The notes below the pieces were generated by a model, which was given only the letters and a program-made list of their open reading frames with translations, had not been told where the DNA came from and did no database searches. Shown piece by piece: positions 11,561 to 22,783 of a DNA stretch of 64,000 nucleotides (position 1 is the first letter of the stretch; the number at the start of each line of letters is the position of its first letter). The translations under genes and the position numbers were made by a program. Origin of the DNA: Maniola hyperantus (Eukaryota > Arthropoda > Insecta > Lepidoptera > Nymphalidae); contig NC_048546.1 in the NCBI RefSeq assembly GCF_902806685.2, positions 9,566,534 through 9,630,533 on the forward strand, written 5' to 3'.

Positions 11561-11729
11561 GCCCCCCAATTGTGTAAGAATAACCATTTCATGGCTATCG
11601 CAATCGTCAAGAATTCTGCCCTTTGATTGGCTGTGAAAAAATGTAAACAGCGAATCAACCAATCAAATGGCAGAATTTCTTGACGATTGCGATAGCCATG
11701 AAATGGTTATTTTTACACAATTGGAGGGC
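11561..11729. mobile_element. Foldback MITE with ~60-bp arms
   Basis: Left arm gccccccaattgtgtaa...aaccatttcatggctatcg...caatcgtcaagaa...tgcc is mirrored by tggcag...ttcttgacgattgcg...atagccatgaaatggtt...ttacacaattggagggc. The pairing is almost perfect over ~60 bp with a short loop. It is non-coding. A half copy lies at 37668-37752. Confidence 0.85.
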
Positions 11730-12024
11730 TGATGTGATGATGTGTGCACCGAAAAAGTAGAAATTTCAAACTTTTTTGGCATATTCCTAATTTTTTCATC
11801 TTAATGTGCTCATACAAGAACCTGATTACATAGCCGTAATGCTGCCCTAAATAGCCGGACGCCGGAATCCAGCAACACCACAATTAGAATAGAAATTTAG
11901 TTGCGCTATATTTAGGCTTTCCAGTGAACGCGACAAGTTGACAGGTCGCATCCGACATTCAACCTAACTCGGCCATAGTCCAATTCCGCACAAAAAGAAT
12001 TTCAATTCTAAAGTCCAATGGTTC

Positions 12025-12195
12025 TTTCATCATCATCATTGTCAACCAATAGACGTACACTGCTGGACAAAGGTCTCTGGTAGGGCCTTCCACACACCAG
12101 TCTTTGGTGTGTGGAAGGCCCTGAAACCAGTGGTTCCTGGCGACTCGTTTGATGTCGTCTGTCCACCTAGTGGAAAGTCTCCGTTCTCCTACGGA
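12025..12195 (-). mobile_element. LINE-derived 3' fragment containing a perfect hairpin
   Basis: The inverted version of the tail at 10950 (tcatcatcatcattgtcaacc, aatagacgtacactgctgg) continues into 'gactcgtttgatgtcgtctg' and 'tccacctagtgg'. On the minus strand the last words fit the conserved end of lepidopteran LINE reverse transcriptases. Within it, 12082-12099 and 12105-12122 form an exact 18-bp inverted repeat with a 5-nt loop. Confidence 0.55.
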
Positions 12196-12248
12196 TTCAT
12201 TTCTGATTTGATCACGTAGGTCGTAGTCTGTAGAGAAACTACAAGCAA

Positions 12249-12484
12249 TCTAAATATATAAAAGGAAAAGCTGAATAACTGACTGACTGACTGTCTGACT
12301 GACTGATCTATCAACGCACAGCTCAAACTACTGGACGGATAGGACTGAAATTTGGCATGCAGATAGCTATTGTAACGTATGCATCCGATAAGAAAGGATT
12401 TTTGAAAATTCAATCCCTAAGGGGGTGGAACAGGGATTTGAAATTTGTGTAGTCCACGCAGACGAAGTCACGGGAATAAGCTAG
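12249..12484 (+). mobile_element. Lep1-like Helitron, full length
   Basis: It starts TCTAAATATATAAAAGG and has an (ACTG)n run, 'tatcaacgcacagctcaaac' and 'gaaatttggcatgcag'. It ends with CTAG after 'gaagtcacgggaataag'. It serves as the plus-strand reference for the family here. Confidence 0.85.
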
Positions 12485-12671
12485 TGGTTCTATAAGTTGC
12501 TCTACTTATTGTGACCTTGAGATTATTGTGACCTTTTATTCAATTTTATTCGACCATTAATGCATGAAAGGGCATCTAGATAACATTATTATATCTTCAA
12601 TAAAATGTCATGCAATTTGAGATGATCTAGTGGGTCTGGTTTAAAGTTATGTTATACTTAGCTAAATAGAA

Positions 12672-12805
12672 AGATAGAATATATCTTTATTCAAGTAGAC
12701 TTATTACAAGTGCTTTTGAATCGTTCAGTAGTTTAATTTACCACTGGTTCGAAATGTTCCTACCGAGAAGAACCAGCAAGAAAATCGGCGGTTGCTTTTT
12801 TCAAG
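12672..12805 (-). mobile_element. LINE 3' UTR fragment
   Basis: 'gtttaatttaccactggttcg' is the complement of the insert at 2669. 'accgagaagaaccagcaag' and 'atcggcggttgc' also have inverted relatives at 56698-56765. It is non-coding and 5'-truncated. Confidence 0.55.
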
Positions 12806-13555
12806 TGATCAATTTACAATATTATTATACCATACTGTACAAGCAATTGCAGCCCCGTGCATTGCTGGAGCGAGTCAAATCGAGTAAAGTAGGCCAAAGA
12901 TATTATAAGGCTGTACTTAAAAAAATATCACTGACGGTAATTCTACAAGACGATACTTTTCAAAGGTCTTCTCAGACTGAGAAGCGTTTAGATCCAAAGT
13001 CCTCCACGATGGCCTAGTGAGGATTGGTAGTATTCACACTTAAGAAGTGAGAACGTTATGGAGAACTCTGCAACTCTGAGAAGTATGGAGGTTTCTCCAT
13101 GTTTTCCTTCGGCATTAAAACAAGTGATACCTATAAATTCAATAGGGTCTTGGACTGTAGTAATAAAATGATGTGATGTTTTGTATAGCGGTAGCTTATG
13201 GGGCTAGAATTCATTATTGAAGAGAATAATAATTATTAAAAAATCACGATTTTTAGGAATTTACTTACGCTTTAGGAAGGTGATTATAATGACGTCACAA
13301 TCCATAAACAACACATATTTTACCCGTACGGCACAACTTTATATCCTACATTCCACCGAATTCAGTGTTAGACCAATTTGGAGTGAACAAAAGTTAGGAA
13401 CCAGGTAAGTTCGTTGTGATGCCTCGACAATTTGCATCGTAATGGATATCCAAGTTCGGCCACTGGTCTAGCCTAGTTTATGTCACCCGCAAGCCTTATT
13501 TTGCATACATGCCTAAAATGAAATAGCTTATGTGATTTAAATTGTATCCCTTCTC
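12806..13555. other. No recognisable feature
   Basis: It contains short open frames with no recognisable domain and no repeat boundary I can support. Confidence 0.4.
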
Positions 13556-13985
13556 TTTCAGCCAGACACCATTAAACTTTTAAACTTTAAAAACGTCTGA
13601 CAGGGGTTTGCCACGTGGCAATGCATGACGTGTTTTCTAATAAGATAAAATTTAAAAAATTAGGCTTTATACTTTGCCGTAATTTTTTTTTACACCTTTA
13701 TTACCTGTTATACTTAGTTCTTGCAATACACGACGGCAAGTGAACTTTGCTTGTGATTACGTCGTATACATGGACATTGCGTAAGTGTGCGTGCCTGTCG
13801 GACCAATCAGTTGCGAGCAAGCGCTCGCATACGCACGCACACATTTAGTTTACCTTACTTATACCGATACGACTTACACACCCTCGTGAAATGCAAGAAC
13901 TATATCTCCCAAAGCCACTATGATCCAAACTTCATAGTCGCTGATCGTTCCTTCCTGTGTTGGGGATCACACAGAGAAGCTTTCA
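13556..13985 (-). mobile_element. SINE-C fragment interrupted by a MITE
   Basis: 'cagacaccattaaac', 'tacacctttattacctgtta' and, after an interruption, 'ctcccaaagccac.atgatc' and 'gttggggatcac' match 32839-33180 and, inverted, 45650-45806. The tRNA-like head is not preserved here. Confidence 0.6.
13712..13905. mobile_element. MITE nested in SINE-C
   Basis: Ends 'agttcttgcaatacacga' and '(t)cgtgaaatgcaagaact' form imperfect terminal inverted repeats. Removing the unit joins SINE-C sequence that is continuous at 33045. A TATA-like duplication is possible but not exact. Confidence 0.55.
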
Positions 13986-14482
13986 GCTTTTATAAAATAA
14001 TGAAGGTCTGGCACGCGTTGGCTCTATCTACGTTTACGGCAATAAAGTTATCAGACAATAGACGAATTCACATCGTATTGTATTATTTGCGGGTGGCCTG
14101 CTGCCTGGCTTTTGTACAACGCAAAATAGATTCGTCACCATTGTTGTACGGCCTACAGGGTATTGGATAGAAGGACTGATTGCTAACCATAACGTCCCCA
14201 TATTGACACACTGACCGCGTATTTAGGGCAGCATTGACAACTATGTACTCGAAATTGGTGCAGTACCTACTGAACAAAACAAATGAGACAGTAAAATAGG
14301 TTATAAGCTCAATGAGTTAAAACTTCGTACAGTTGTTCGTACAGTTTCGTGAAAGTTTCTGGCATGCAATAGCTAGCACGCGGCTCACATTGCAACGCAT
14401 GCCACTTGTCTATAACACAAAGGAGCTAGATGCCAGGCATTAGCTAGTGCCTTGAAAAAACTATGCGCCTGGTCAACGTAGG

Positions 14483-14582
14483 TATAGTCCGCGACAGGTT
14501 GAGATGGCAATCGGGGTACGAGGTGGAGGGAGGTGGGGGCTGTGCGGGTGCGGCGGCCCCGATTGCCATCTCGATCTGTCAT

Positions 14583-14590
<8 letters not shown>
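14483..14590 (+). mobile_element. GC-rich foldback MITE, copy 2
   Basis: Both terminal repeats are present (cgcgacaggttgagatggc and gccatctcgatctgtcatg) around a shortened GC-rich core. The right end runs directly into a (TA)n array. Confidence 0.8.

Positions 14591-14652
<62 letters not shown>
14585..14652. repeat. (TA)n microsatellite
   Basis: About 34 uninterrupted TA units, abutting the TATA end of the MITE. The long Y-I repeat open frames on both strands are artefacts of this array. Confidence 0.98.
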
Positions 14653-14654
<2 letters not shown>

Positions 14655-14876
14655 TTAATTCAAAATCTTGAAGACTTACTAATATGTACTTACTAGTACA
14701 AAACAACAGTATGAAAACAAAAAATACATCCTTCTTTTTGGAACATGAATATGCAAGTTTCAGGGAGGACTATTTGACTTAATGAACAGCTTCAGGAATT
14801 GGGTTACGGTAGATTGATAGTTCTTTGCTTACAAAACCGATTAGTTGGTACCATCAATTATTATTATTATTATAGT

Positions 14877-15048
14877 ACTATCTTATGCTCACGACTTCAT
14901 CCGCGTGGACTACGCAACTTCCAAGCCCTTGTTTTACCCCGTTAGGGGTTGAATTTTGAAAAATCCTATCTGCATGCCAATTTTCAGCGCGATCCGTCCA
15001 GTAGTTTGAGCTGTGCGTTGATAAATCAGTCAGTCCGTCAGTCATTAG
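14877..15048 (-). mobile_element. Lep1-like Helitron, truncated
   Basis: It contains 'gcgtggactacgcaactt', 'gttaggggttgaattttg', 'cagtagtttgagctgtgc' and 'cagtcagtccgtcag'. The block around 'ggatgcctacgtcata' is deleted and the 5' end is decayed. Confidence 0.7.
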
Positions 15049-15668
15049 GTATGTACACATCGATATAAATGACAAGATATGGTCAAGCGAACAAAATTTT
15101 TCACGGTTTAAGAACCAAATAAATCAGCGCCACCTCTTAGATACTAATGAACGACCCCGTCATTTCCCCGTTTGAAATCCAGACGTCAATGAGGTTGCAT
15201 TGGTGCTATAAGTCATTGTCATTTTGTTTGTTAAATAGCCCTGTCTATACGAATCAATATATAAGTCAATGTATGTACACTAATTTCTGTAATAATCGTG
15301 CAAATAAAATGTTCACAGCAAATCGAATCTACCCTGTCCAGCCTGTCTACAATCGATATGAAGCAAAGGCATCTCCCGTATCGCATTGTTCCTTTGTTGG
15401 CCGTTCGTGGCCAGAACCTTTGTCCGAGAATTGTTTTATACAGAATGTAAGTCACGAATGCCATGTACAGTCTAACTGAATAAGGACGGCCGTTCTGTAC
15501 CGCTATAGCGGCTACCCATATCGGTGCTGTTACCATTCTCACTTACAACTCTATTAAGAGCATTAAGCTCCTTTTGTTATAGGCGACCACTTCATTAATG
15601 TAAGCAGAAATAAAGGTCATCTCTTTGTTTAGCACACATATTATCTCAATACTAAGTTTCAAATTTTA

Positions 15669-15843
15669 TCAACCCATCGCGCGCCGGCTCACTACAAAGC
15701 ACGGGTCTCTTCTCAGCGTGAGAAGGGTTTTGGCTATAGTCCACTACACTGGCCATGTGCGGATTGGTAGACTTCACACACCTTTGAGAACATTATGGAG
15801 AATTCTCAGGCATGCACGTTTCCCCACGATGTTTTCCTCCACC
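15669..15843 (-). mobile_element. SINE-A, truncated
   Basis: Inverted body words include 'cggctcactacaaagcac', 'gggtctcttctcagcgtg', 'gtgcggattggtagac' and 'cacgatgttttcc'. The tRNA head is absent. Confidence 0.75.
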
Positions 15844-15899
15844 AGTCCTTTTCTACCTTTTAAAGGGAACCATTTGTTTGGGCAGAACTTGTAGTCAGT

Positions 15900-16122
15900 T
15901 TTTTATTTTTTTATTCAGATACAAGTTAGCCTTTGACTGCAGTCTCACCTGGTGGTAAGTGATGATGAAGTCTAAGATAGAAGCGGGCTAACCTGGAAGG
16001 AGTATGACAGTGTTTATTAAATTGTTTCTACACGGCATCGTACCGGAACGCTAAATCGCTTGGCGGCATGAGTTTGCTGGTGGTAACTAGCCACGGCCGA
16101 AGCCTCCCACCAGTTAATGAGT
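15900..16122 (-). mobile_element. SINE-B, 5'-truncated
   Basis: It starts with the complement of the poly(A) tail, then 'cagatacaagttagcc', 'ctcacctggtggtaagtga', 'gcgggctaacctggaagg', 'cggcatcgtaccggaacg' and 'gaagcctcccaccag'. Other copies are at 19934, 22117 and 63318. Confidence 0.8.
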
Positions 16123-16574
16123 CAGGACTTTTCTTTTCATATATACCTAAGTATTTATATTTCTTGATCATGACTTTATAAATCCAATCGATTTATGCAA
16201 TTTCGATCGTCTTACCCTTTATGAAATTCTGAATAAAATATCCAAATCGTGATTCTAATAATAATATATTCTTATGAGTTTCTTCAGAACATTTTCATCT
16301 AAATTATGCGCCTATCTTTCTGGAGCACTAAACAATGGAGAAATATCTTATCTATAACGTTCACGTCAGTTATAACTCGTACACGTCGGCTTGTTTGTAA
16401 GCAAACGTTTGAAAATCAACTTTGGGACGTCTCTTTGTTGTGTTTACCCTGAAACCTTGGCAGAATCAGAATCAATGATTGCTGACGAAGGAAATCGGCC
16501 TTTTATATTCAGTGGATTTGCACTAATTTTTGCTTAGCCGAATGTTTTCTAATTCCGTTTTGATATCCGCCTTG

Positions 16575-16765
16575 GTGGTCTGATAGCAACTCTTTGGCCA
16601 TGGCTAGTTACCACTTTACAGGTACCTATAATATACAAACCGATTAAGTGTACATAGGTGTAATAGGAACAACCTTTTCAGATTATGCGGGTTCCGTCTG
16701 CATCATTACTTACCACCAAATGAGATCGTAGTCAAGTGCTAACTTGTTTATCGAATGAAAAGATA
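16575..16765 (+). mobile_element. SINE-B, badly decayed
   Basis: 'ggccatggctagttaccac', 'cttaccaccaaatgagat' and 'agtcaagtgctaacttgt' keep the order of SINE-B with large deletions. Confidence 0.5.
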
Positions 16766-17710
16766 CACTGTCATAACATCTTTCATTTTAATTAAGTAAA
16801 ATTCCAAAAGCTCGAAAATACAGTCCAAATACCTACCTATTATTTTCAAAAATGTTAATGAACTTCAAATAGTCAGGGCACAGAAGTCAGAAACTCTAAT
16901 AGAAAATCCGATGTTATAACTTGTACACTACCGATGTACCGAGCTAGTCTAGTCCAATATTACGATAACACCACTGACAATATGATGTTCCACTTTCCAT
17001 ACAAAGGCTGATGCAAATCGCCGTATTATGGCAACTTCTTTACCTGATGTAGGTATTCGCTCGCGTGCCAAACTTGACCTTCTAGCTCTTAATCTGATGT
17101 CGAGATAACCGCTTACTTCGATCCCAGCGGGACGTAAAGACCTTTACCCTATATTTTGGTGTCTTTTCATCACCTTTCGTACTTTGACAATAAGGGTCAT
17201 TTTTGTTCAACACGGCCTCTTGGTCACGGAATAGACTCGTCATAAAAGGCTTCACGACTCCGGTAACACGTTGTGATCGTGATTTCGTATAAATACGAGT
17301 AGGTATGTGCAGGGTTAAAATAGGCATGGGATTTTATATAAGGTTGCTTTTTCTGTCGTGGATTCTTTAATGAAAGGTTAAAGCATATTTTTTATTTCTG
17401 CTTGGTCAATTTCCACGTAGTTTAATGATTGCTAAAAGCAATGCAAGAGCAACACAACGGGTTTTATGTAGGAGGGAGGACGGAAACGTGGCAAGACTAG
17501 ACACAGACGTGGCATGCATATTATTATCGTCTCTTCTAAGTAATCGTCTGCGCCACGATCTGCACCAAGACCCCTGTGTATAGCTAATAGCTCTCACCAT
17601 AGTAGATCTTTATAGAAGAGACGAACCTTCTTCTGAGTCCGCCCTATGTAGTAGTTATATAAAAGTGATGAGCGTGAAGATACCCTCATCACTTCTATAT
17701 AAACCAAACT
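16766..17710. other. No recognisable feature
   Basis: AT-rich with no supported exon. The minus-strand open frames at 17082-17327 and 17406-17600 match nothing I recognise. Confidence 0.4.
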
Positions 17711-18500
17711 GTAGTTTATATGGGCAAGATGGTTATAACAGTTCAATAGTCGAGCGAAGCGAGCGCCTAATTGGGTTCCGTAGCATAGCTCAATTTATAC
17801 AGATAAATTCTACTTATAGTTTAAATAGCAGTGCCGTTAATGTTATCGTAGTAAACCAAGACATTTTCACCTGACGTGCCACGTAATCGAGTTTGTTCAA
17901 AACCCCATCATCATACCGTAGTTTTTATGGGCACGATAGTTATAACAGTGTAATATTTGAGCGAAGCGAGCACATAATGCATTTCTTTACGCAGCTTTTT
18001 CCACAGAAAATCTCTAATTGAGTATTTTCCTACTTTTGAATTTGATAAATATTATTACTTTATAATAAACTAGGATAAAAATAATGACGTACATACGCTG
18101 AGAAAAAAATTAAATCCAACAAAGATTTGGGAGGGAGGGACAACGTAGTGGGAGGTTCTTCCATCCCTTTCTCGCAAAACGAAAATTTGTATGAAACTGC
18201 ACGAAGCTACTATGGCATTAGGTAGTAAGGTGTGATGTCAAAATGCTATATCGCTATCTCTGTCTAATCAGAAATATTTAAATGCTTATAACTTTTTTTT
18301 TATTTGATCGATTTAATTAGTTTTTTCAGTTTACGCTATTATTTTCATCCTAGTTTATAATAAAGTAATAAAAAAATTGGAGTCAAATACCCATTTGTAA
18401 TAGCAGTACCGCCATTGTTGTTCTAGTAAAAAAGTGCTTGTAACCGCCTACATTTTCACCTGTCGTGTCTCGTAATCGAGTTTGTTTAAAACCTCGCCAC
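17711..18500. repeat. Local repeat cluster with a foldback at 18054-18369
   Basis: A ~60-bp block beginning 'gtagttt.tatgggca' recurs at 17711 and 17918 ('gagcgaagcgagc' in both). A second block (cattttcacctg.cgtg, cgtaatcgagtttgtt) occurs at ~17863 and ~18455. Between them 18054-18091 and 18332-18369 are inverted repeats, 34 of 38 bases pairing (core aaactaggat), suggesting a ~320-bp MITE. Confidence 0.6.
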
Positions 18501-19076
18501 TACGGGCATTGAAATTTTCTATAGAGTAGGTAAACCACCGCCCCAGGACGGATTTCAATAAAAGTTTTCAATACGTCTTTTTAATAAAACTCCTGATCGC
18601 GGAAATTGCGTGGAAATAAATAGAAACGTTTGCTATGGAACTTTTAAATGCACTGCGGACTTTGCCTTTGTTAATTTCGAAGCGAGCTGCATGCTATTCA
18701 ACTGAAAATTGCACTTTTGAAAAATAAACTCGTCGAAGCGACAACGTGCGCGAGTTTCATACTTTGTATACACTCTGCGTACTGCGTGAAATAAAATGGC
18801 TTTTAATATTAAATGTTTTAAATTGAAAACTGCGGTAACCGCGCAGTTACATACTGCATTGAGTTATCTAAGCATAGAGATGCAGATGATTTGTATAAGT
18901 AGATACATAATTAGTTATACCAGGCGTAAAAATACTACCCCCTTAAATTAAAAAATTAAACATTTTCCCCGTCAAACGTAGTGATTATTTAGTAAGGACT
19001 AATAAATTTACACACTATTCACAGAGCTTTCAAACCTACGTACATTTCTGTCATATATTTAGCCCAAACTAATAAT
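18501..19076. other. No recognisable feature
   Basis: AT-rich and non-coding by eye. Confidence 0.4.
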
Positions 19077-19464
19077 AAAAACCAGCCAAGTGCGAGTCAG
19101 ACTCGCGCACCAAGGGTTCCGTCCTACAGTCGTATTTTTTCGACATTTTTGAAATCAAAAACTATTACGCATAAAAATAAATAAAAATCTGTTTTAGAAT
19201 GCACAGGTCAATCCTTTCATATGATACCCCTTTTGGTATATTACTTGAACACTTTTTTTTGTGATATAACCACAAATTCATAATTTTCGGATTTTTTTCC
19301 ATTACTTATGCTATAAGGCCTATTTACCTGCCAAATTTTATGATTATAGGTCAACGGAAAGTATCCTGGTATGCTATAGGTTTCTTGACAGACAGATAGA
19401 CAGACAGACAACAAAGTGATCCCACAAGGGTTTCGTTTTTCCTTTTGAGGTACGGAACCCTAAA
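19077..19464 (+). repeat. Repeat D, copy 1
   Basis: It starts 'ccagccaagtgcgagtcag' with 'gggttccgt' and ends 'gaggtacggaaccctaaaa', giving short inverted ends. Inner words are 'tttttcgacatttt', 'aataaataaaaatctg', 'catatgatacccc' and a (cagacaga) run. It is non-coding. Three other long copies are at 22784, 29552 and 34893. Confidence 0.8.
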
Positions 19465-19933
19465 ACATTCGAAATTAAATTAGAAAATATAGTTTTCCAC
19501 TGAGATTTTTGGCTCTTTCATTTGTATGGGATTACGTAACGGAGAGAGCGCTACACCTAGTATATATAACTTCATTCCGCAGATAGGAAATAGTACCTCT
19601 ATTATATTATTATAGCATCTCTCTGACATACTGCATAAAAATTGCATATCAGTTAGCTTTTCTACGTTAAATGACCATCTACTATTTATTTAGCCTAGAT
19701 ACGAGAGAATCGCAGTTTATTCACTAATATTGATTTCATGTTCTGCTATATACAAGCATCATCGCTCAAAATGCGACTAACGCGTACTTACTGAAATAAT
19801 TTTCAATAAGTTTTCAAAATAAATTCGATTAGAATTTGAAAAATAATTTTTTCCTTTGCGATTGTTGCATGTGATCCACCGACTTAGGTATGTTTATGAG
19901 TGGTATCTACTAAACATACTATAATATATATTC

Positions 19934-20146
19934 CTTTTTTTATTTTATTTTATTCAGATACAAGTCAGCCGTTGACTGCAATCTCACATGGTGGTAAGTG
20001 ATTAGATGGTAAGTGACTGTATCAGTCTAAGATGGGGCGGGCTAACCTGGAAGGGGTATGGCAGTTTTTGTTAAACCCATGCCCCTTTGGTTTCTACGCG
20101 ACATCGTACCGGAACGCTAAATCGCTTGGCAACACGGCTTTGCTCT
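19934..20146 (-). mobile_element. SINE-B, 5'-truncated
   Basis: T-rich start, 'agatacaagtcagccg', 'gggctaacctggaagggg', 'atggcagtttttgtt', 'catcgtaccggaacgc' and 'cgcttggcaacacggc'. The rest of the 5' half is missing. Confidence 0.8.
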
Positions 20147-20756
20147 TATTAAATAAAGTTACTTCTAGCTCTGACTCAGGTACAAAATAGTCTAAACGAC
20201 CGATATCATCGTAGGTAAAACTCTAATCTAAGCTAATTTTCCTAGATCCATGTTCGAAGCCACGAACCTATAATGCAGGCATTGTAGAGGTAGGAATATA
20301 AATTAAAATACCAACTTAGTGCTTTGCAAAACTTAATGCCTGTTCTCTTAGCTTTATTAACCGCGGTACTCAGAATCGCTAAAAACGAGACCGATTTATG
20401 TGAGAGATATAGCTGTCTCGTTTTAACTAAACTTAAGTAACGATTAAGCGACTATAAGTACGGCAGTGTGGAACATATTAGGTACATAGTATAATGATAC
20501 GGCTAAATGAGGAAACTCTGACGTATCACAGACTCACAGAGTAGGTAGTAAACAGAGAGTACGTTACTCTCTCGGCATACTTGCGGCCAAGAACTATAGC
20601 AATATTCTCAAAGTAACATGACAACTAGTCGACTCGAATACAGAGTAGTTTAATAGACAACGCTCCCTAGTTACGTATTCGAAATGCCATGGGCAAATCC
20701 TGTTCATAATAAGACAGGCTAATACAATGAATTTCAAATTACACATTTTATCCATA
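20147..20756. other. No recognisable feature
   Basis: Non-coding by eye. Confidence 0.4.
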
Positions 20757-21033
20757 TCCATACTAATATTATGAATGCAAAGGTGTATCCGTCTGTCTGT
20801 CTGTCTGCTAGCTTTTCACGGCCCATCCGTTTAACCGACTTACATGAAATTTGGTACAAAGGTAGCGTACCTCCCGGAAATTAACATCGACAACTTTTTA
20901 TCCCGGAAAATCAAAGAGGGGGATTTTCTACAGGATTTTTAAAAGGATTTTTGAAAATTCAACCCCTAAGAGGGTAAAATAGGGGGTTGAAATATCTGTA
21001 GTCCACGCGGATAAATTTGCAGGAATAAGCTAG
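20757..21033 (+). mobile_element. Chimeric Helitron: repeat B 5' half, Lep1 3' half
   Basis: The first part is repeat B (ccatactaatattatgaatg, tctgctagcttttcacggc, atcccggaaaatcaaaga). From about 20938 it switches to Lep1 (aaggatttttgaaaattc, caacccctaagagggt, gtagtccacgcgg) and ends CTAG at 21030-21033. The junction lies in a T/A-rich stretch shared by both families. Confidence 0.65.
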
Positions 21034-21040
21034 TCTTTAT

Positions 21041-21274
21041 AGGTATATAAAAGGAAAAGCTGACTGACTGGCTGGCTGACTGACTGACTGACTGACTGAC
21101 TGATCTATCAACGCACACCTCAAACTACTGGAGGGATCGGGCTGAAATATGGCATGCAGATAGCTATTATGACGTAGCCAACCGCTAAGAAAGGATTTTT
21201 GAAAATCAACCACTAAGGGGGTAAAATAGGGGTTTGAAATGTCAGTCGCGAACGAAATCGCGGAAATATGCTAG
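21041..21274 (+). mobile_element. Lep1-like Helitron
   Basis: A 'tatataaaaggaaaagctg' start, a (GACT)n run, 'tatcaacgcacacctcaaac' and 'caaccactaagggggtaaa', ending CTAG after 'atcgcggaaatatg'. It sits 8 bp after the chimeric element. Confidence 0.8.
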
Positions 21275-21538
21275 TGCTTGTATAAAAAAAAAGTTGCTTT
21301 GATAACAACTGCAATAGGTACGTAATAAGAGAATCGTTTGATATTATTTATGTCGACTGTGTTGGCTTATGAATGCTAATTCGAGAGATATCTCTCATTG
21401 GACGTCATCACTCAGCCTCTGTCCACGAGGCGAACTAATAAAGATGTTTGCTAATGCAGGCACGGGTGAACTCGCCAGAGTATATTAGTTTATTTGTCAT
21501 ACTTATCACTGGGTACAAACTTCCGCTGTATGTGTATA

Positions 21539-21778
21539 CTAGCTCATGCTCGCGACTTCGTCCGCGTGGACTACACAAATTTCAAACTCCTATTTCACCC
21601 CCTTAGAGGTTGAATTTTCAAAAATCCTTTCTTAGTGGATGCCTACGTCATAATAGCTATCTGCATGCCAAATTTCAGACCGATCCGTCCAGTACTTTGA
21701 GCTGTGCGTTGATAGATCAGTCACTCAGTCAGTCAGTCAGTCAGTCAGTCAGTTACCTTTTCCTTTTATATATTTAGA
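21539..21778 (-). mobile_element. Lep1-like Helitron, full length
   Basis: CTAG end at 21539, then 'gcgacttcgtccgcgtgg', 'cttagaggttgaattttc', 'gatgcctacgtcataatag', a long (cagt)n run, and TCTA start (complement) at 21778. This is the best-preserved minus-strand copy. Confidence 0.85.
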
Positions 21779-21834
21779 TTAATATGGATTATAGGGTATG
21801 ACAAACCTGGAGCCTTATATTTCGATTTAGATAT

Positions 21835-21985
21835 TTAAAAATCCCGTGGGAACTCTTTGACTTTCCGGGAAAGAAAGAATCCTTTATTACTTTCCGTCCT
21901 TTCAGCTATCTCTATGCCAAAAATCAAGTCAATTGGTTGCTTAGTTAGGACGTGAAGGAAGAACAAACAATCACACTTTCGCTTT
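21835..21985 (-). mobile_element. Helitron-like repeat B fragment
   Basis: 'aaatcccgtgggaactctttg', 'tttccgggaaagaa', 'ttgcttagttaggacgtgaag' and 'cacactttcgc'. The CTAG end is missing. Confidence 0.6.
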
Positions 21986-22116
21986 ATACCTATATCTACC
22001 TTTATACAGCGAGAATTAAAAATAACTACAAAACTATAGATTACCTTAGAGACACGATAAGTGCAATAATTAATAATTATGTCTATAATATTATCATATT
22101 ATTATATTTAGGTAAC

Positions 22117-22367
22117 ATGCAAACATTTGTCTGGTGGGAGGCTTCGGCCGTGGCTAGTTACCACCCTACCGGCAAAGCTGTGCCGCCAAGCGATTTAGCG
22201 TTCCGGTACGATGCCGTGTAGAAACCAAAGGGGTATGGGTTTAATAAAAACTGTCATACCCCTTCCAGGTTAGCCCGCTATCATCTTAGACTGCATCATC
22301 ACTTACCACCAGGTGAGATTGCAGTCAAGGGCTAACTTGTATCTGAATAAAAAAAAAAAAAAAAAAC
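22117..22367 (+). mobile_element. SINE-B with poly(A) tail
   Basis: Sense-strand copy from 'ggtgggaggcttcggccgtgg' to 'ctaacttgtatctgaat' followed by 18 A residues. The tRNA-like head is absent (compare 63318-63650). The intact A tail suggests a fairly recent insertion. Confidence 0.85.
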
Positions 22368-22783
22368 TTAAGCTAATTTAAATGAAAAAGATTGTAAATC
22401 AAGCCAAACCAAGCAAAATACTAATTATCCTGAAACAAAAGATTTTTTCAAAATACTCAGTCACTTTGCTTTCTCACGATATAAGGGTGACTACAAACTA
22501 TCGTTTTTTCTGCGCGTTTTATGCGTTTTTAAACTGGATTTTCCCTGGACTTCATCAGTGTGGATAGCCACTGAGAATTCAATACTTTAAAGATCGCGTT
22601 AAAATGTCTACAATATAGAGAAAAGCTACCTACATAGAAAGTCTCAAGTTTCTAGACCTACAAAGGTTTTACCTATAGGTCTTACTATAGGTACATCGAT
22701 AAGAATTTAATGTCTGTCAGTCAGTCAGTTTTTCTTAACTTACTTATTTTAGTAACCTTACTTTTAATGCAAAATTTGCAGAT

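Noticed and set aside
14463..14706. Open frames on both strands with long Tyr-Ile runs
   Set aside because: They are translations of the (TA)n microsatellite and the adjoining MITE.
20757..21778. CRISPR-like array from the repeated (GACT)n blocks
   Set aside because: The repeats are microsatellites inside Helitron-like elements of an insect genome, with no spacer structure.
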